Shown piece after piece: positions 28,629 through 37,760 of a stretch of DNA of 64,000 bases. The notes under the pieces were generated by a model. That model ran no database searches. It was given only the letters and a program-made list of their open reading frames with translations, and was not told the origin of the DNA. Origin of the DNA: PALSA-612 sp963742925. Lineage in GTDB: Bacteria; Actinomycetota; Thermoleophilia; Gaiellales; Gaiellaceae. Where the stretch lies: contig CAVUNV010000008.1 in the NCBI GenBank assembly GCA_963742925.1, forward strand, positions 62,001 to 126,000. Direction: 5' to 3'. How positions within the stretch are numbered: position 1 is the first letter of the stretch; each line of letters opens with the position of its first letter. The translations under genes were made by a program, and so were the position numbers.

Positions 28629-28902
28629 ATGTACGCAACGGTCAGGCACTACCCCGATCCAGAGCTTTCCGAACAGCTCAGAGCCCGCGCCGATGACGTA
28701 GCGGCGATCGTCGCCGGGATTCCGGGCTTTCGCTCCTACACCCTGATCCACGGCGACGACGGGACGATCTCCGTCACCGTCTACGACGACGAGGCGAGCG
28801 CCAAGGCGTCGAACGAGGCCGGCGAAGACCTGGCTCGCCGAGAACATGCCCGGCGTCACTTCCGACCACATCGCGGGCGGAGAGGTCGTCCTCTCGCGGT
28901 AG
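28629..28902 (+). pseudogene. Antibiotic-biosynthesis-monooxygenase-like small protein, one-base frame break
   Basis: MYATVRHYPDPELSEQL, then IVAGIPGFRSYTLIHGDDGTISVTVYDDEASAKASNEA matches the dimeric alpha/beta-barrel ABM-like family. After NEA the frame must change near 28821-28831 to read WLAENMPGVTSDHIAGGEVVLSR and stop at 28902; the unshifted frame runs on into unrelated sequence. Length 274 is a multiple of three plus one. The start follows GAAGGAGCACCC, a good Shine-Dalgarno. Probably a functional gene with a sequence error. Confidence 0.65.
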
Positions 28903-28943
28903 GAGCCCCCGCGTCAGAAGGGTCCGCGCCGGAAGGCTTCGCG

Positions 28944-29189
28944 CTAGACGGCTTCGCGCTTGCCGCGGCGGCTGAACACGATCCCGCCCAGCGTGAACCC
29001 GAGGCCGAAGGTGCCGACGGCGAACGCGCCGATGGCGATCGTCTTGCGCCACTGGGAGAGCCGCCGCCAGCGGGAGAGCGCCGCCTCTTCCTCGCTCGTC
29101 AGCGACTCGCCGCGGCGGCGCTTGCGAATTGCGCCGCCTGCCCGCAAACCGAGGTAGAGATCGTCGAAGAGCTCGGTCGGCTCGGTCAT
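28944..29189 (-). CDS. Small single-helix membrane protein
   Basis: 81 aa from ATG 29189. Charged N-terminal half (FDDLYLGLRAGGAIRKRRRGE, SLTSEEEAALSRWRRLSQWRK), then one hydrophobic helix (TIAIGAFAVGTFGLGFTLGGIVF) and a basic end. The very long frame upstream of this start is antisense to other genes. Not recognised. Confidence 0.6.
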   Translation of the reverse strand: MTEPTELFDDLYLGLRAGGAIRKRRRGESLTSEEEAALSRWRRLSQWRKTIAIGAFAVGTFGLGFTLGGIVFSRRGKREAV

Positions 29190-29216
29190 GAGATGAGTGT
29201 ATAGCCTGCCCCGGCC

Positions 29217-30023
29217 GTGCCTACCCGTCTGATCCACGTCTCGGACCTGCACGTCGGCGCCCGCGAGGAGCAGCCGATCGAGCCCGCTCTGCAGGAGCTC
29301 GTCGGCCGCTTGGCCCCGCAGCTGATCCTCGCGACCGGCGATCTCACGCACCGCGGGAGGCCGGCCGAGCACGAGCGCGCGGCGGCATTCCTCGGGAGCC
29401 TCGGGCCCCCGGTCCTGGCCGTCCCCGGCAACCACGACATTCCGCACGCCTTCCCCGCCCGCTTCACGCGGCCCTGGCTCGAGTTCGAGCGACGCTGGCA
29501 GACGACCGAGCCCGTGTTCAGCTCCGACGAGTTCCACGTGGTCGGGCTCAACTCGGCACGGCCCTGGCGTCACCAGTCGGGAGGCCTGACCGCAGCCGCA
29601 CTGCGGCAGGCCGCCGAGAGGCTCGGTGAAGCCCCGCCCTCGGCGCTCCGCATCGCCTGCCTGCACCACCACCTGACGGGAGCGCCCTGGCGATCGCGCA
29701 AGCGGCCCGTCGCACGGCGCGCGCACGTCCTCGGAGCGCTCGTCGATGCCGGCGCCGAGCTGATCCTCTCCGGGCACATCCACCAGTCGGCGGCAAGCGA
29801 GCGGCGCGAGTTCGAGGTCGGGCGGGCCGGCGAGCGCAGCGTGACGATCGCGATCGCGCCGGGCCTCGGCCAGCCGCGGCCCAGGCGCCGCGGCGAGGCA
29901 CGCGGGCTGCACGTGATCGAGAGCGGCGACGGCGAGCTCTCGATCGAGACGCTGATCTACGTGGACGGGGCGTTCACGTCGATCGCGACGCGCCGGTACC
30001 CGCGCCGGACGCGAACCATCTAG
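29217..30023 (+). CDS. Calcineurin-like metallophosphoesterase
   Basis: 268 aa. Dimetal phosphoesterase motifs in order: HVSDLHVG (D-x-H), LATGDLTHRG (G-D), VPGNHDIP (G-N-H-D/E), LHHHL, and LSGHIHQS (G-H-x-H). Cytoplasmic, no signal peptide; resembles CpdA/DNA-repair-type single-domain phosphodiesterases, substrate unknown. GTG 29217 follows a TATAGC box at 29200-29205 by 11 bases, so the transcript has almost no leader. Confidence 0.9.
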   Translation: MPTRLIHVSDLHVGAREEQPIEPALQELVGRLAPQLILATGDLTHRGRPAEHERAAAFLGSLGPPVLAVPGNHDIPHAFPARFTRPWLEFERRWQTTEPVFSSDEFHVVGLNSARPWRHQSGGLTAAALRQAAERLGEAPPSALRIACLHHHLTGAPWRSRKRPVARRAHVLGALVDAGAELILSGHIHQSAASERREFEVGRAGERSVTIAIAPGLGQPRPRRRGEARGLHVIESGDGELSIETLIYVDGAFTSIATRRYPRRTRTI

Positions 30024-30499
30024 CTCTGCTGCGGCTCGTCGCCGCCGAGGATCTTCGCCCTCTTCTCCCGGTACTCCTCGTCGGTGAGGAGACCGTGCGC
30101 CTTGAGGTCGTCGAGGCCCTTGAGCAGCTGTGCCCTCCGGATCGCGTCGCTGAACGACGGGCGCGGCTTGTTCGGCCTGCCGATGCCGAACCCCCGCGTC
30201 GGCGCCTCGTGCGCCTCGGGACCCAGGATCGCCCGCTGCTGGATGAAGTGCCGGTAGGCGATCACGAGCAGGATCGAGACGAGGATGGAGGCCAGCTCGA
30301 TCGTGAAGTAGTCGGCGCGAGACGGGTTCTCGTTCGCATGCAGGACAGCTGCGGTGATGCCGCCGCCGATCGCCGAGCCGCCGAGGCCTATGAAGACCGT
30401 GAGCCAGATCGGCATCGGATCGGGGCCCGGGACGGCCCAGCGCGCCAGCGCTCCGAAGACGAAGCCCGAGATCGCAAGGAGGAGGATCGCAGCGAGCAT
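30020..30499 (-). CDS. Membrane protein with SHOCT domain
   Basis: 159 aa. N-terminal helices (LAAILLLAISGFVFGALARW, WLTVFIGLGGSAIGGGITAAVL) resemble GlsB/YeaQ-type small membrane proteins; a third helix is SILVSILLVIAYRHF. The C-terminal 35 residues are a SHOCT motif (LKGLDDLKAHGLLTDEEYREKRAKIL), a short helical module found at protein ends. Stops of this gene and the metallophosphoesterase overlap by four bases. Function unknown. Confidence 0.75.
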   Translation of the reverse strand: MLAAILLLAISGFVFGALARWAVPGPDPMPIWLTVFIGLGGSAIGGGITAAVLHANENPSRADYFTIELASILVSILLVIAYRHFIQQRAILGPEAHEAPTRGFGIGRPNKPRPSFSDAIRRAQLLKGLDDLKAHGLLTDEEYREKRAKILGGDEPQQS

Positions 30500-30595
30500 C
30501 AGTGCAGATCGTTCGCGAGAGTCTCCCAGGGGACGAAGACGACATGGCCGAGACTCGCGTCGCCGCGTCGGAACCGCATCGGAGAAAGTCCCTAT

Positions 30596-30874
30596 TCAGG
30601 CCGTCGCGCGGGCGAACCGTTCCCGGGCGCGAGCTCGCGCCCTCGCAGCCTCGACCTCGCGATCGCGCGGCGGCGCGGAGGTGACGAGCTCGCGAAGCAG
30701 GCGGGACGAGACCTCGGCAACTGCGTCGACCGCACGCTCGAACGCCGCCTCGTTCGCCTTCGACGGCTTCGTCGAACCACTGATCTTGCGCACGTACTGC
30801 TGCGCCGCAGCGCGTACCTCGTCCTCGGTGGCGGGCGGCTCGAAGTTGTAGAGCGTCCTGATGTTCCGGCACAT
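30596..30874 (-). CDS. DUF2277 family protein
   Basis: 92 aa. MCRNIRTLYNFEPPATEDEV is the family hallmark N-terminus and AAQQYVRKISGSTKPSKANEAAF the conserved core; the end is a long Arg/Ala helix. AGAGGAG lies 7 bases before the ATG at 30874. Small cytoplasmic protein of unknown role, widespread in Actinobacteria and Chloroflexi. Confidence 0.9.
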   Translation of the reverse strand: MCRNIRTLYNFEPPATEDEVRAAAQQYVRKISGSTKPSKANEAAFERAVDAVAEVSSRLLRELVTSAPPRDREVEAARARARARERFARATA

Positions 30875-31035
30875 GGGCTGGCTCCTCTCAGCGGAAACGA
30901 GAACCCCGACGCGGGTCAATCTAGCGAGCCGACGATCCGGGTAGCCTTGAAGCGTTCCGAAAACGAACCGGCGAAGGGCGTTGCTCCGGCGACGTTCGCC
31001 TCGCCGGTCCTCCACACGAAGGCAGGTGCCACTAG

Positions 31036-31476
31036 ATGAAGAAGACCCTTCTGCTGCTCGCGACCGGGTGCGTGCTCCTGGCGACCAGCGCCGCGGCCTC
31101 GGCGGCCAGTCCGAGCGCCTACCGGGCGAAGGTGAACGGGATCTGCAAGGTGGGTGTCGCGAAGATCAACGCAGTTCCGGCTCCCACATCCGCCAAGGGC
31201 TACGTGGCCTACCTCGACACGGAAGCCAAGCTCTCGGTGCAGCTCCTGAAGCAGATCATCGCGGTCACGCCCCCGAAGAGCCTGCAGCCGGCCGTCCTGG
31301 CCGCGCTCAAGCTCCAGGGCAAGCTCGTCGACGCCGTCATCGTGGTCCGCGACAAGATCAAGAACGGCGCCGATCCGGTGAAGACCCTGAAGGCGGCGAC
31401 GCCGGCCCTGAACAAGATCAACAACCAGGCCAACGCGGCCTGGCGCAAGGCCGGGCTGAACGCCTGCGCCGGCTAG
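31036..31476 (+). CDS. Secreted helical protein of unknown function
   Basis: 146 aa with a clear signal peptide (KKTLLLLATGCVLLATSAAASA). The mature part is Ala/Lys-rich and helical, with one internal Cys pair candidate (ICKVG and NACAG). No family recognised; such short exported helical proteins recur in Solirubrobacterales-like genomes. A strong terminator hairpin follows at 31502. Confidence 0.7.
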   Translation: MKKTLLLLATGCVLLATSAAASAASPSAYRAKVNGICKVGVAKINAVPAPTSAKGYVAYLDTEAKLSVQLLKQIIAVTPPKSLQPAVLAALKLQGKLVDAVIVVRDKIKNGADPVKTLKAATPALNKINNQANAAWRKAGLNACAG

Positions 31477-31501
31477 CGCCTCGCTGCTCCCGCTTCGGTC
31501 T

Positions 31502-31527
31502 CGACGGCCCGCCCCGGCGGGCCGTCG
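31502..31527 (+). terminator. CGGCCCGCC-type terminator hairpin
   Basis: Perfect 12-bp stem CGACGGCCCGCC (31502-31513) / GGCGGGCCGTCG (31516-31527) about 25 bases after the secreted-protein stop. Same sequence type as the hairpins at 33911 and 35661. Confidence 0.75.
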
Positions 31528-31701
31528 GCATAATGGCCACGGTCACCGCCTGCCGCTCGCGGCGCAGTACGGCTAGCCGTACCACCGGATACGGGGTCGC
31601 CCTACCGACGGGGCCCCGCCCGACTGGCACGCTGGCCGATGAGGTTTCGAGGCCTGCTCCGGTCTCGAGGGGGAATGGAAACGCCGAGAAGGGGAATGAG
31701 T

Positions 31702-33898
31702 ATGGACGCCGTGAGGCCTACACGCCCGAGCACCAACGGTACGGACGCCGGATTCCTCGGCCGTCTCGCGCACGTCGTAACCCGCCGACGCTGGCCCGTG
31801 ATCGCGGCCTGGATCGTGCTGACCCTGATCGGCGGCGTCGCGGCAGGCAAGCTGTCGAGCCGCTGGTATCAGAGCTTCTCGATCCCGGGCAAGTCGGCGT
31901 ATGAGGCGAGCCAGCGGACGCTGACGGCGTTCGGGGTCGGCGTGCGGCCGCCGGATGTCGTCGTCTTCCACACGGCGGGGGACGCGACCAAGAGCGTCGC
32001 GATCAAGCAGGCGATGCAGCGGGCGGCAGCGACGATGCCTGGCGCCTTCACCAGCTCGTACTTCACGACGAACCACAACCCGATGTACGTCTCGGCCGAC
32101 CGGCACACCGCCTTCATGGAGGTCTATCCGCCCGGGAGGGCGAAGTTCGACACCAAGAGCGGCGCCAAGCAGTTGCGCGCGGCCGCGGCGGCGGGGCTGC
32201 CGGCCGGAATCACCGTGAACGTGACCGGCCACGATCCGCTCGAGGAGGCGTCCTCGCACGGCGGCGGCGGGAGCTCGAGCGTGCTGCTCGAGGCGATGAT
32301 CGGCGGCCTCGGGGCGCTCGTGATCCTGCTGTTCGTGTTCGGCACGCTGCCGGCGGTGCTGATGCCGATCGTGGTCGCCGTGGCGGCGATCCTGAACACG
32401 TTCACGCTCGTCTGGGGCCTGACCTACATCACGAACGTGTCGATCATCGTCCAGTTCCTGATCGCGCTGGTCGGGCTCGGTGTCGCGATCGACTACTCGC
32501 TGCTCATGATCTTCCGCTTCCGCGACGAGCTGCGCGAGGGCAACGACGTCGAGCCGGCGCTGGTCCAGACGATGACGCACGCCGGCCGGTCGGTGATCGT
32601 CTCCGGCTCGACGGTGGCGGTCGGCCTGCTGTCGATGCTGGTGTTGCCGCTGCCGTTCATCCGCTCGATCGCGATCGGCGGCATGCTGATCCCGGCCGTC
32701 TCGGTGCTGGCGGCGATCACGCTGCTACCGGCCCTGCTCGCCACGCTCGGCACACGCATCAACAGCGTCCGCGTGATGCCGAAGCGGCTCGTCGACCAGG
32801 GCCACCCCGAGGACGGCGCCTGGGGGCGCTGGGCGCGCTTCGTCGTCCGGCGGCCCTGGCCGGTCGCGATCGCCGGCCTGGCGGTGGTCGCGCTGCTCGT
32901 CGGGCTGGGGACGCAGATGAACCCGAACGAGGCGCAGCTGAAGAACTTCCCCGGCACCGGCACGGCGATCGCCGGACGGCAACAGCTCGCCGACGCCGGG
33001 CATCAGCCCGGGCGTGATGAAGCCGATCTTCGTCCTCGTCGAGCACGGCGGCAACGCGCAGGCGATCGCGGCGAAGCTCGGCAGCGTGGACGGCATCGTC
33101 GGCGCGAGCGCGCCGGCGGACTGGCGGCGCGGCGGCTCGGACTCGCTGGTCGAGGCGTTCCCGGCGGTCGACGGGTCCGCCCCCGGCATCCAGGGGATCA
33201 TCGATCGCACGAATGCCGCCGTGAAGGGAACGGGCGGAACGGTCACGGGCGTCGCCGCGGTCGATCGCGACTTCGTGCACGCGATCTACGGCAGCTTCCC
33301 CTACGTGCTCGCGTTCGTGGTGATCCTGACGCTGATCCTGCTCACGCGGGCGTTCCGCTCGATCGTGCTGGCGGTCAAGGCGGTCATTCTCAACCTGCTC
33401 TCGCTCGCGGCCTCGTTCGGGATCATCGTCTTCATCTTCCAGGAGGGCCACGGCTCGTCGCTCTGGAACATCAGCGCCACGCAGGCGATCACGGCCTGGA
33501 TCCCGCTGATGGTCTTCGCCTTCCTGTACGGCCTCTCGATGGACTACGAGGTATTCATGCTCACGCGCATGCGCGAGGCCTACGACGAGACCGGCTCCAC
33601 CGACAAGGCGATCGAGCTCGGCCTGTCCCGCACCGGCAAGCTCGTCACCAGCGCGGCGCTGATCCTGATGTTCGCCTTCCTCGTGCTCTCCTCGAGCCCG
33701 GGCTACGAGATCAAGGTGTTCGCGATCGGCCTCGCCGCCGGGATCATCTTCGACGCCACGGTGATCCGGATCCTGCTCGTCCCGTCGCTGATGAAGCTGC
33801 TCGGCGAGTGGAACTGGTGGATGCCCGCCTGGACGGCAGCCGTCCTCCGCGTCCGCAGTCCCGAGCCGGCCCCGGAACCGGCAACGGAGAACGCCTAG
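31702..33898 (+). CDS. MMPL/RND-family transporter, one-base frame break
   Basis: About 732 aa when joined. Two RND-like halves: helix 1 WPVIAAWIVLTLIGGVAAG, then LGVAIDYSLLMIFRFRDELREG and, in the second half, FAFLYGLSMDYEVFMLTRMREAYDETG, the paired MMPL signatures with Asp-Tyr proton-relay residues. The first frame ends sensibly at QQLADAG and the second resumes at ISPGVMKPIFVLVEHG if one G of 32998-33000 is removed; locus length is a multiple of three plus one. The start is ATG 31702, seven bases after AAGGGG; upstream ATGs are less well placed. Likely exports lipids or hydrophobic compounds. Confidence 0.87.
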
Positions 33899-33910
33899 CG
33901 AGAACCTCTC

Positions 33911-33934
33911 GGCGGCCCGCTTCGGCGGGCCGCC
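33911..33934. terminator. Bidirectional terminator hairpin with TTCG loop
   Basis: GGCGGCCCGC (33911-33920), TTCG tetraloop, GCGGGCCGCC (33925-33934), 12 bases after the MMPL stop and downstream of the convergent cupin gene. Confidence 0.8.
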
Positions 33935-33980
33935 GGCACAGGAGTGTCGGCCCCGAGCTCGTCGGCCTGGCCAGAGAGCG

Positions 33981-34526
33981 CTAGGTCGCCCACGGCAGCT
34001 CGGCCCACGACTCCGGCCGCTCCGGGCGCGATCGCGTGAACCGCGCGTACGCCTCTTCCGGCGACGGCGTCGTCGTGTCGACGCTCGCGCCGTACCGGCC
34101 CGCGAGCTCGGAGACCGGGTAGAGGAGCTTCTCGTCCTCGCTCCGCCTGCCCGTCATCAGGATTACGCACGGCCCGCTGCCGGCGCCGACGAAGACGTGC
34201 TCTGTCCCCGGCGGGCAGTGGAAGAAGTCCCAGGCGCTCAGGCGGCGCTCGTCGCCGTCGACGAGCAGCAGGCACTCGCCGTGGAGGACGAGGAAGTCCT
34301 CCTGGAGCGACTCCGAGTGGTAGAGGCAGTTGGGCTGGCCGGGCGCGAGCACGCGGAGGTTGAGGCCGAGCTCAGCGAACCCCGCCTCGCGGCTCTCGAA
34401 GCTGCAGCTCGAGCCGAACGCGTCATGCGTCGACCACGCGGCCTCGCGGACGTTGACGACGAACCAGCCGTCGTCTGCAGGCTTCAGGCCGGAGGGGCCC
34501 TCCTCGAGACGCGCTTCGTTCGCCAT
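33981..34526 (-). CDS. Cupin-domain protein
   Basis: 181 aa. LRVLAPGQPNCLYHSESLQEDFLVLHGECLLLVDGDERRLSAWDFFHCPPGTEH covers both cupin motifs (key parts: YHSESLQEDF with His and Glu ligands; FFHCPPGTEH with the second-motif His). FVGAGSGPCVILMTG follows. AAGGAGC lies 4-9 bases before the ATG. Substrate unknown; related proteins bind sugars or act as auxiliary sensors. Convergent with the MMPL gene. Confidence 0.85.
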   Translation of the reverse strand: MANEARLEEGPSGLKPADDGWFVVNVREAAWSTHDAFGSSCSFESREAGFAELGLNLRVLAPGQPNCLYHSESLQEDFLVLHGECLLLVDGDERRLSAWDFFHCPPGTEHVFVGAGSGPCVILMTGRRSEDEKLLYPVSELAGRYGASVDTTTPSPEEAYARFTRSRPERPESWAELPWAT

Positions 34527-34584
34527 CGTGCTCCTTTCGACTGGAAGAAGGACCGGTTTCCGGCTCGGTGACGTCGATGTACAG

Positions 34585-35409
34585 CTATATCAATCGCGGC
34601 ACTGCACAAGGTGGCGCAAATGGGGAGCAGGTCACGGTGGTGACGTAGCCCGGCGGAGGCGTCAGGACGCCCAGGAGCTCGCGATGAAGCGCCTGCGTGG
34701 GCGGGCTCGGCGTGGCGCCGAGCTCTTCCCGGAGCAGCGTGCGCAGCTGGTCGTAGACGCGCAGCGCCTCGGCCGCGTTCCCCTCTTCCCGCAGCGTGCG
34801 CATCAGGAAGCGGTAGCCGCTCTCGCGGTAGGGCATCGCGGCGATCAGCGCCCGCGACGAGCGCTTGGCTGAGTCGAGCTCGCTCCCGCCCAGCCCAAGA
34901 CCCGACGCGGCGATGCACTCGTGTGCCCGCAGGGCGATCTCCTCCAGCTCGCGCCGCTCCTGCTCGACCCACGGGGCGTCCTCGCCCGGAAGGAAGCCGC
35001 GGGCAGCGGTGTGAAGAGCCACTCGAGCCGGGCCCCACGCCTCGGCCCAGGCCTCCCGCCGAACCGCCGCCTCCGCGCGGTGGATCGCCTCCGACGCGGC
35101 CTCCAGATCGACGAACGCCCCCGCGGGAAGCTCGAGCCGCACTTCGCCACGCGCGGGCAGGACCTCCGCTCCGAGCAGTCGTCTCAGCTTCGAGAGCAGG
35201 GCACTGAGAGCCGACTCGGCGGCATCCGGGAGCCGATCGGGCCAGATCGCCTCCAACAGTTCGTCTCGCCGCACGGGCCGGAGGCGATTCACGGCCAGGT
35301 AGACGAGCAGCCGCCGCCCCTGCCGCCCGGGCAGCTTGTCTTCGACGCGACGTCCGTCGATCTCGACGACCAGCCGCCCGCAGAGCTGGAGCCTCGTCTC
35401 GCCTGCCAA
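34585..35409 (-). CDS. SARP-type transcriptional regulator (winged helix + BTAD)
   Basis: 274 aa. Residues 5-95: OmpR/PhoB-like winged helix (LQLCGRLVVEIDGRRVEDKLPGRQGRRLLVYL, then ELLEAIWPDRLPDAAESALSALLSKLRRLLG). Residues 98-250: bacterial transcriptional activation domain with TPR-like helices (YRESGYRFLMRTLREEGNAAEALRVYDQLRTLL). No ATPase. The start is TTG 35409, nine bases after a TAGGTT box, apparently leaderless. It probably activates genes nearby or a secondary pathway; targets are unknown. Confidence 0.88.
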   Translation of the reverse strand: MAGETRLQLCGRLVVEIDGRRVEDKLPGRQGRRLLVYLAVNRLRPVRRDELLEAIWPDRLPDAAESALSALLSKLRRLLGAEVLPARGEVRLELPAGAFVDLEAASEAIHRAEAAVRREAWAEAWGPARVALHTAARGFLPGEDAPWVEQERRELEEIALRAHECIAASGLGLGGSELDSAKRSSRALIAAMPYRESGYRFLMRTLREEGNAAEALRVYDQLRTLLREELGATPSPPTQALHRELLGVLTPPPGYVTTVTCSPFAPPCAVPRLI

Positions 35410-35488
35410 GATTGCGCCAACCTACTCCCAAGCCCGGGGCGTGACAATGCCACCGTTCGGAATCGACGAACGGAAGGGAGGCGGGAAG

Positions 35489-35647
35489 ATGAGCAAGCTG
35501 ATCAACTGCGAGTGCGGGCGCGTCGTTACCGGCGACACGGACGAGGAGCTCGTGGCGAGCGTCGAGGAGCACGTCCAGAGCGACCATCCCGATCTGGTCG
35601 GGAAGCTCGGCCGCGACGACATCCTCGCCATGGCCGAGGAAGCGTAG
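35489..35647 (+). CDS. DUF1059 family small protein
   Basis: 52 aa. INCECGRVVTGDTDEELVASVEEHVQSDHPD holds the family pattern: Cys pair near the N-terminus and a C-terminal His (HVQSDHPD). Start ATG 35489 preceded by AAGGGAGG. Small predicted metal-binding protein, function unknown. Read divergently from the SARP gene and ends against uvrB. Confidence 0.88.
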   Translation: MSKLINCECGRVVTGDTDEELVASVEEHVQSDHPDLVGKLGRDDILAMAEEA

Positions 35648-35660
35648 GACCTGCGCCCCG

Positions 35661-35680
35661 CGGCCCGCTCCGGCGGGCCG
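35661..35680. terminator. Bidirectional terminator hairpin between DUF1059 gene and uvrB
   Basis: CGGCCCGC (35661-35668), TCCG loop, GCGGGCCG (35673-35680), between two convergent stops. Confidence 0.75.
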
Positions 35681-35688
35681 TCGGCGTC

Positions 35689-37689
35689 TTAACCGGCTGT
35701 GACCGCCATCAGCTCGCGGCGGAGCTCCTTGATCTCGTCCCGCAGCTTGGCCGCGTACTCGAAGCGGAGCTCCTCGGCGGCGACGTACATCTCCTCCTCG
35801 AGCGTGACGACGAGCTTCTCGAGCTCCTCTTGGCTCAGCCCCTCGACGTCGCGCTTGCCGCGGCGGCGGCGCGTCGGCACGTGCGGCTGCTCGAGCGCCA
35901 GGAGCTCGGCGATGTCGGACACGCCCTTGACGATCGACTCCGGCGTGATGCCGTGCTCCTCGTTGTACGCGAGCTGCTTGACGCGGCGGCGGCTCGTCTC
36001 GTCCATCGCGCCCGCGATCGCCTCCGTCACCTTGTCGGCATAGAGCAGCACCTTGCCGTTGACGTTGCGCGCCGCGCGGCCGATCGTCTGGATCAGCGCC
36101 GTCTTGCCGCGCAGGAAGCCCTCCTTGTCGGCGTCGAGGATCGCGACGAGCGTCACCTCGGGCAGGTCGAGGCCCTCCCGGAGCAGGTTGACGCCGACCA
36201 GCACGTCGTAGTCGCCGAGCCGCAGCTCGCGGATGATCTGGATCCGCTCCAGCGTGTTGATCTCCGAGTGCAGATAGCGCGCCTTGACACCGGCCTCGAG
36301 CAGGTAGTCGGTCAGGTCCTCGGCCATCTTCTTCGTCAGCGTCGTGATCAGGACGCGCTCGCCGACCTCCTCGCGCCGGCGGATCTCGTTCAGGAGGTCG
36401 TCGATCTGGTTCTTCGTCGGCCGCAGCTCCACTTCCGGGTCGACGACACCCGTGGGACGGATCAGCTGCTCCGAGATGACGGTGGAATGGCGCAGCTCGA
36501 ACGAGCCGGGCGTGGCCGAGACGAACACCATCTGCGGCACCTTCTGCAGGAACTCGTCGAAGCGGAGCGGCCTGTTGTCGAGCGCCGAGGGGAGCCGGAA
36601 GCCGTACTCGACCAGCGTCTGCTTGCGCGAGCGGTCGCCCTCGTACATGCCGCCGATCTGGGGCACGGACTGGTGCGACTCGTCGATGAAGACGACCATG
36701 TCGTCCGGGAAGTAGTCGATCAGCGTGAACGGGTGCGACCCGGGCGGGCGGCCTTCCAGGTGCCGCGAGTAGTTCTCGATCCCGGAGCAGAAGCCGAGCT
36801 CCTTCATCATCTCCAGGTCGTACTCGGTGCGCTGCTTGATCCGGTGCGCCTCCAGCATCTTCCCCTGCTCCTCGAACAGGCGCACCTGCGCGGCCAGCTC
36901 GGCGCGGATGTCGCCGAGCGCGCGCTCGATGGTCGGCTTCGAGGTCACGTACTCCGTCGCCGGCCAGATCACGAGGTTGTCGAGCTTGGCGTACACCTCG
37001 CCGGTCAGCGGGTCGAAATGGGTGATCGCCTCGACCTCGTCGCCGAAGAACGAGACGCGGTAGGCGGTCTCGATGTTGGCCGGCTGCACCTCGACGACGT
37101 CGCCCTTGACGCGGAACCGGCCGCGGCCGAGCACCGAGTCGTTCCGCACGTACTGGCTCTCGATCAGCTTGCGCAGGGCCGCGTCGCGGTCGTGCGTCTC
37201 CCCCACCTCGAGGACGAGCACGCGCTCGCGCCACTCCTCCGGCGAGCCGAGGCCGTAGATGCAGGAGACCGAGGCGACGATGACGACGTCGCGGCGCGTC
37301 AGAAGGGCGGAGGTGGCGGCGAGGCGCAGGCGCGCGATGTCGTCGTTCTGGGACGAGTCCTTCTCGATGTAGAGGTCGGCCTGCGGGACGTACGCCTCGG
37401 GCTGGTAGTAGTCGTAGTAGGAGACGAAGTACTCGACCGAGTTGTCGGGGAAGAACTCGCGGAACTCGTTGCAGAGCTGGGCCGCGAGCGTCTTGTTGTG
37501 GGCGATCACGAGCGCCGGCCTGCCGACCTTCTCGATGATCCACGCCATCGTCGCCGTCTTGCCCGTGCCCGTGGCACCGAGCAGCGTCTGGTACTGGTCG
37601 CCCGCGGTGAGGCTGCGCGAAAGCTCCTCGATCGCCTGCGGCTGGTCGCCCGTCGGCGCGTAGACGTCCGTGGTCCTGAACGCGGCCAT
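35689..37689 (-). CDS. uvrB: Excinuclease ABC subunit B
   Basis: 666 aa. Walker A LLGATGTGKT near residue 37, the beta-hairpin region YYDYYQPEAYVP, DESH helicase box FIDESHQSVPQ, helicase motif VGVNLLREGLDLPEV and QTIGRAARN, and the C-terminal UvrC-binding UVR helix pair. It verifies lesions delivered by UvrA. No SOS box is evident upstream, unlike uvrA. Confidence 0.98.
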   Translation of the reverse strand: MAAFRTTDVYAPTGDQPQAIEELSRSLTAGDQYQTLLGATGTGKTATMAWIIEKVGRPALVIAHNKTLAAQLCNEFREFFPDNSVEYFVSYYDYYQPEAYVPQADLYIEKDSSQNDDIARLRLAATSALLTRRDVVIVASVSCIYGLGSPEEWRERVLVLEVGETHDRDAALRKLIESQYVRNDSVLGRGRFRVKGDVVEVQPANIETAYRVSFFGDEVEAITHFDPLTGEVYAKLDNLVIWPATEYVTSKPTIERALGDIRAELAAQVRLFEEQGKMLEAHRIKQRTEYDLEMMKELGFCSGIENYSRHLEGRPPGSHPFTLIDYFPDDMVVFIDESHQSVPQIGGMYEGDRSRKQTLVEYGFRLPSALDNRPLRFDEFLQKVPQMVFVSATPGSFELRHSTVISEQLIRPTGVVDPEVELRPTKNQIDDLLNEIRRREEVGERVLITTLTKKMAEDLTDYLLEAGVKARYLHSEINTLERIQIIRELRLGDYDVLVGVNLLREGLDLPEVTLVAILDADKEGFLRGKTALIQTIGRAARNVNGKVLLYADKVTEAIAGAMDETSRRRVKQLAYNEEHGITPESIVKGVSDIAELLALEQPHVPTRRRRGKRDVEGLSQEELEKLVVTLEEEMYVAAEELRFEYAAKLRDEIKELRRELMAVTAG

Positions 37690-37760
37690 GGGAACAAGGG
37701 TATCCAGCGTGTCAGCCCTCACTCCGGCCCGGTTCGCGGCGGACGGGTCTGTTGCTCCGG

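Noticed and set aside
28944..30872. 642-codon minus-strand frame
   Set aside because: Only its last 81 codons (start 29189) look like a protein; the rest is antisense to the metallophosphoesterase and neighbouring genes.
34621..34660. SIR2/STAND-like role for the small SARP gene
   Set aside because: The 274-aa protein contains only winged helix and BTAD, with no effector or ATPase domain.
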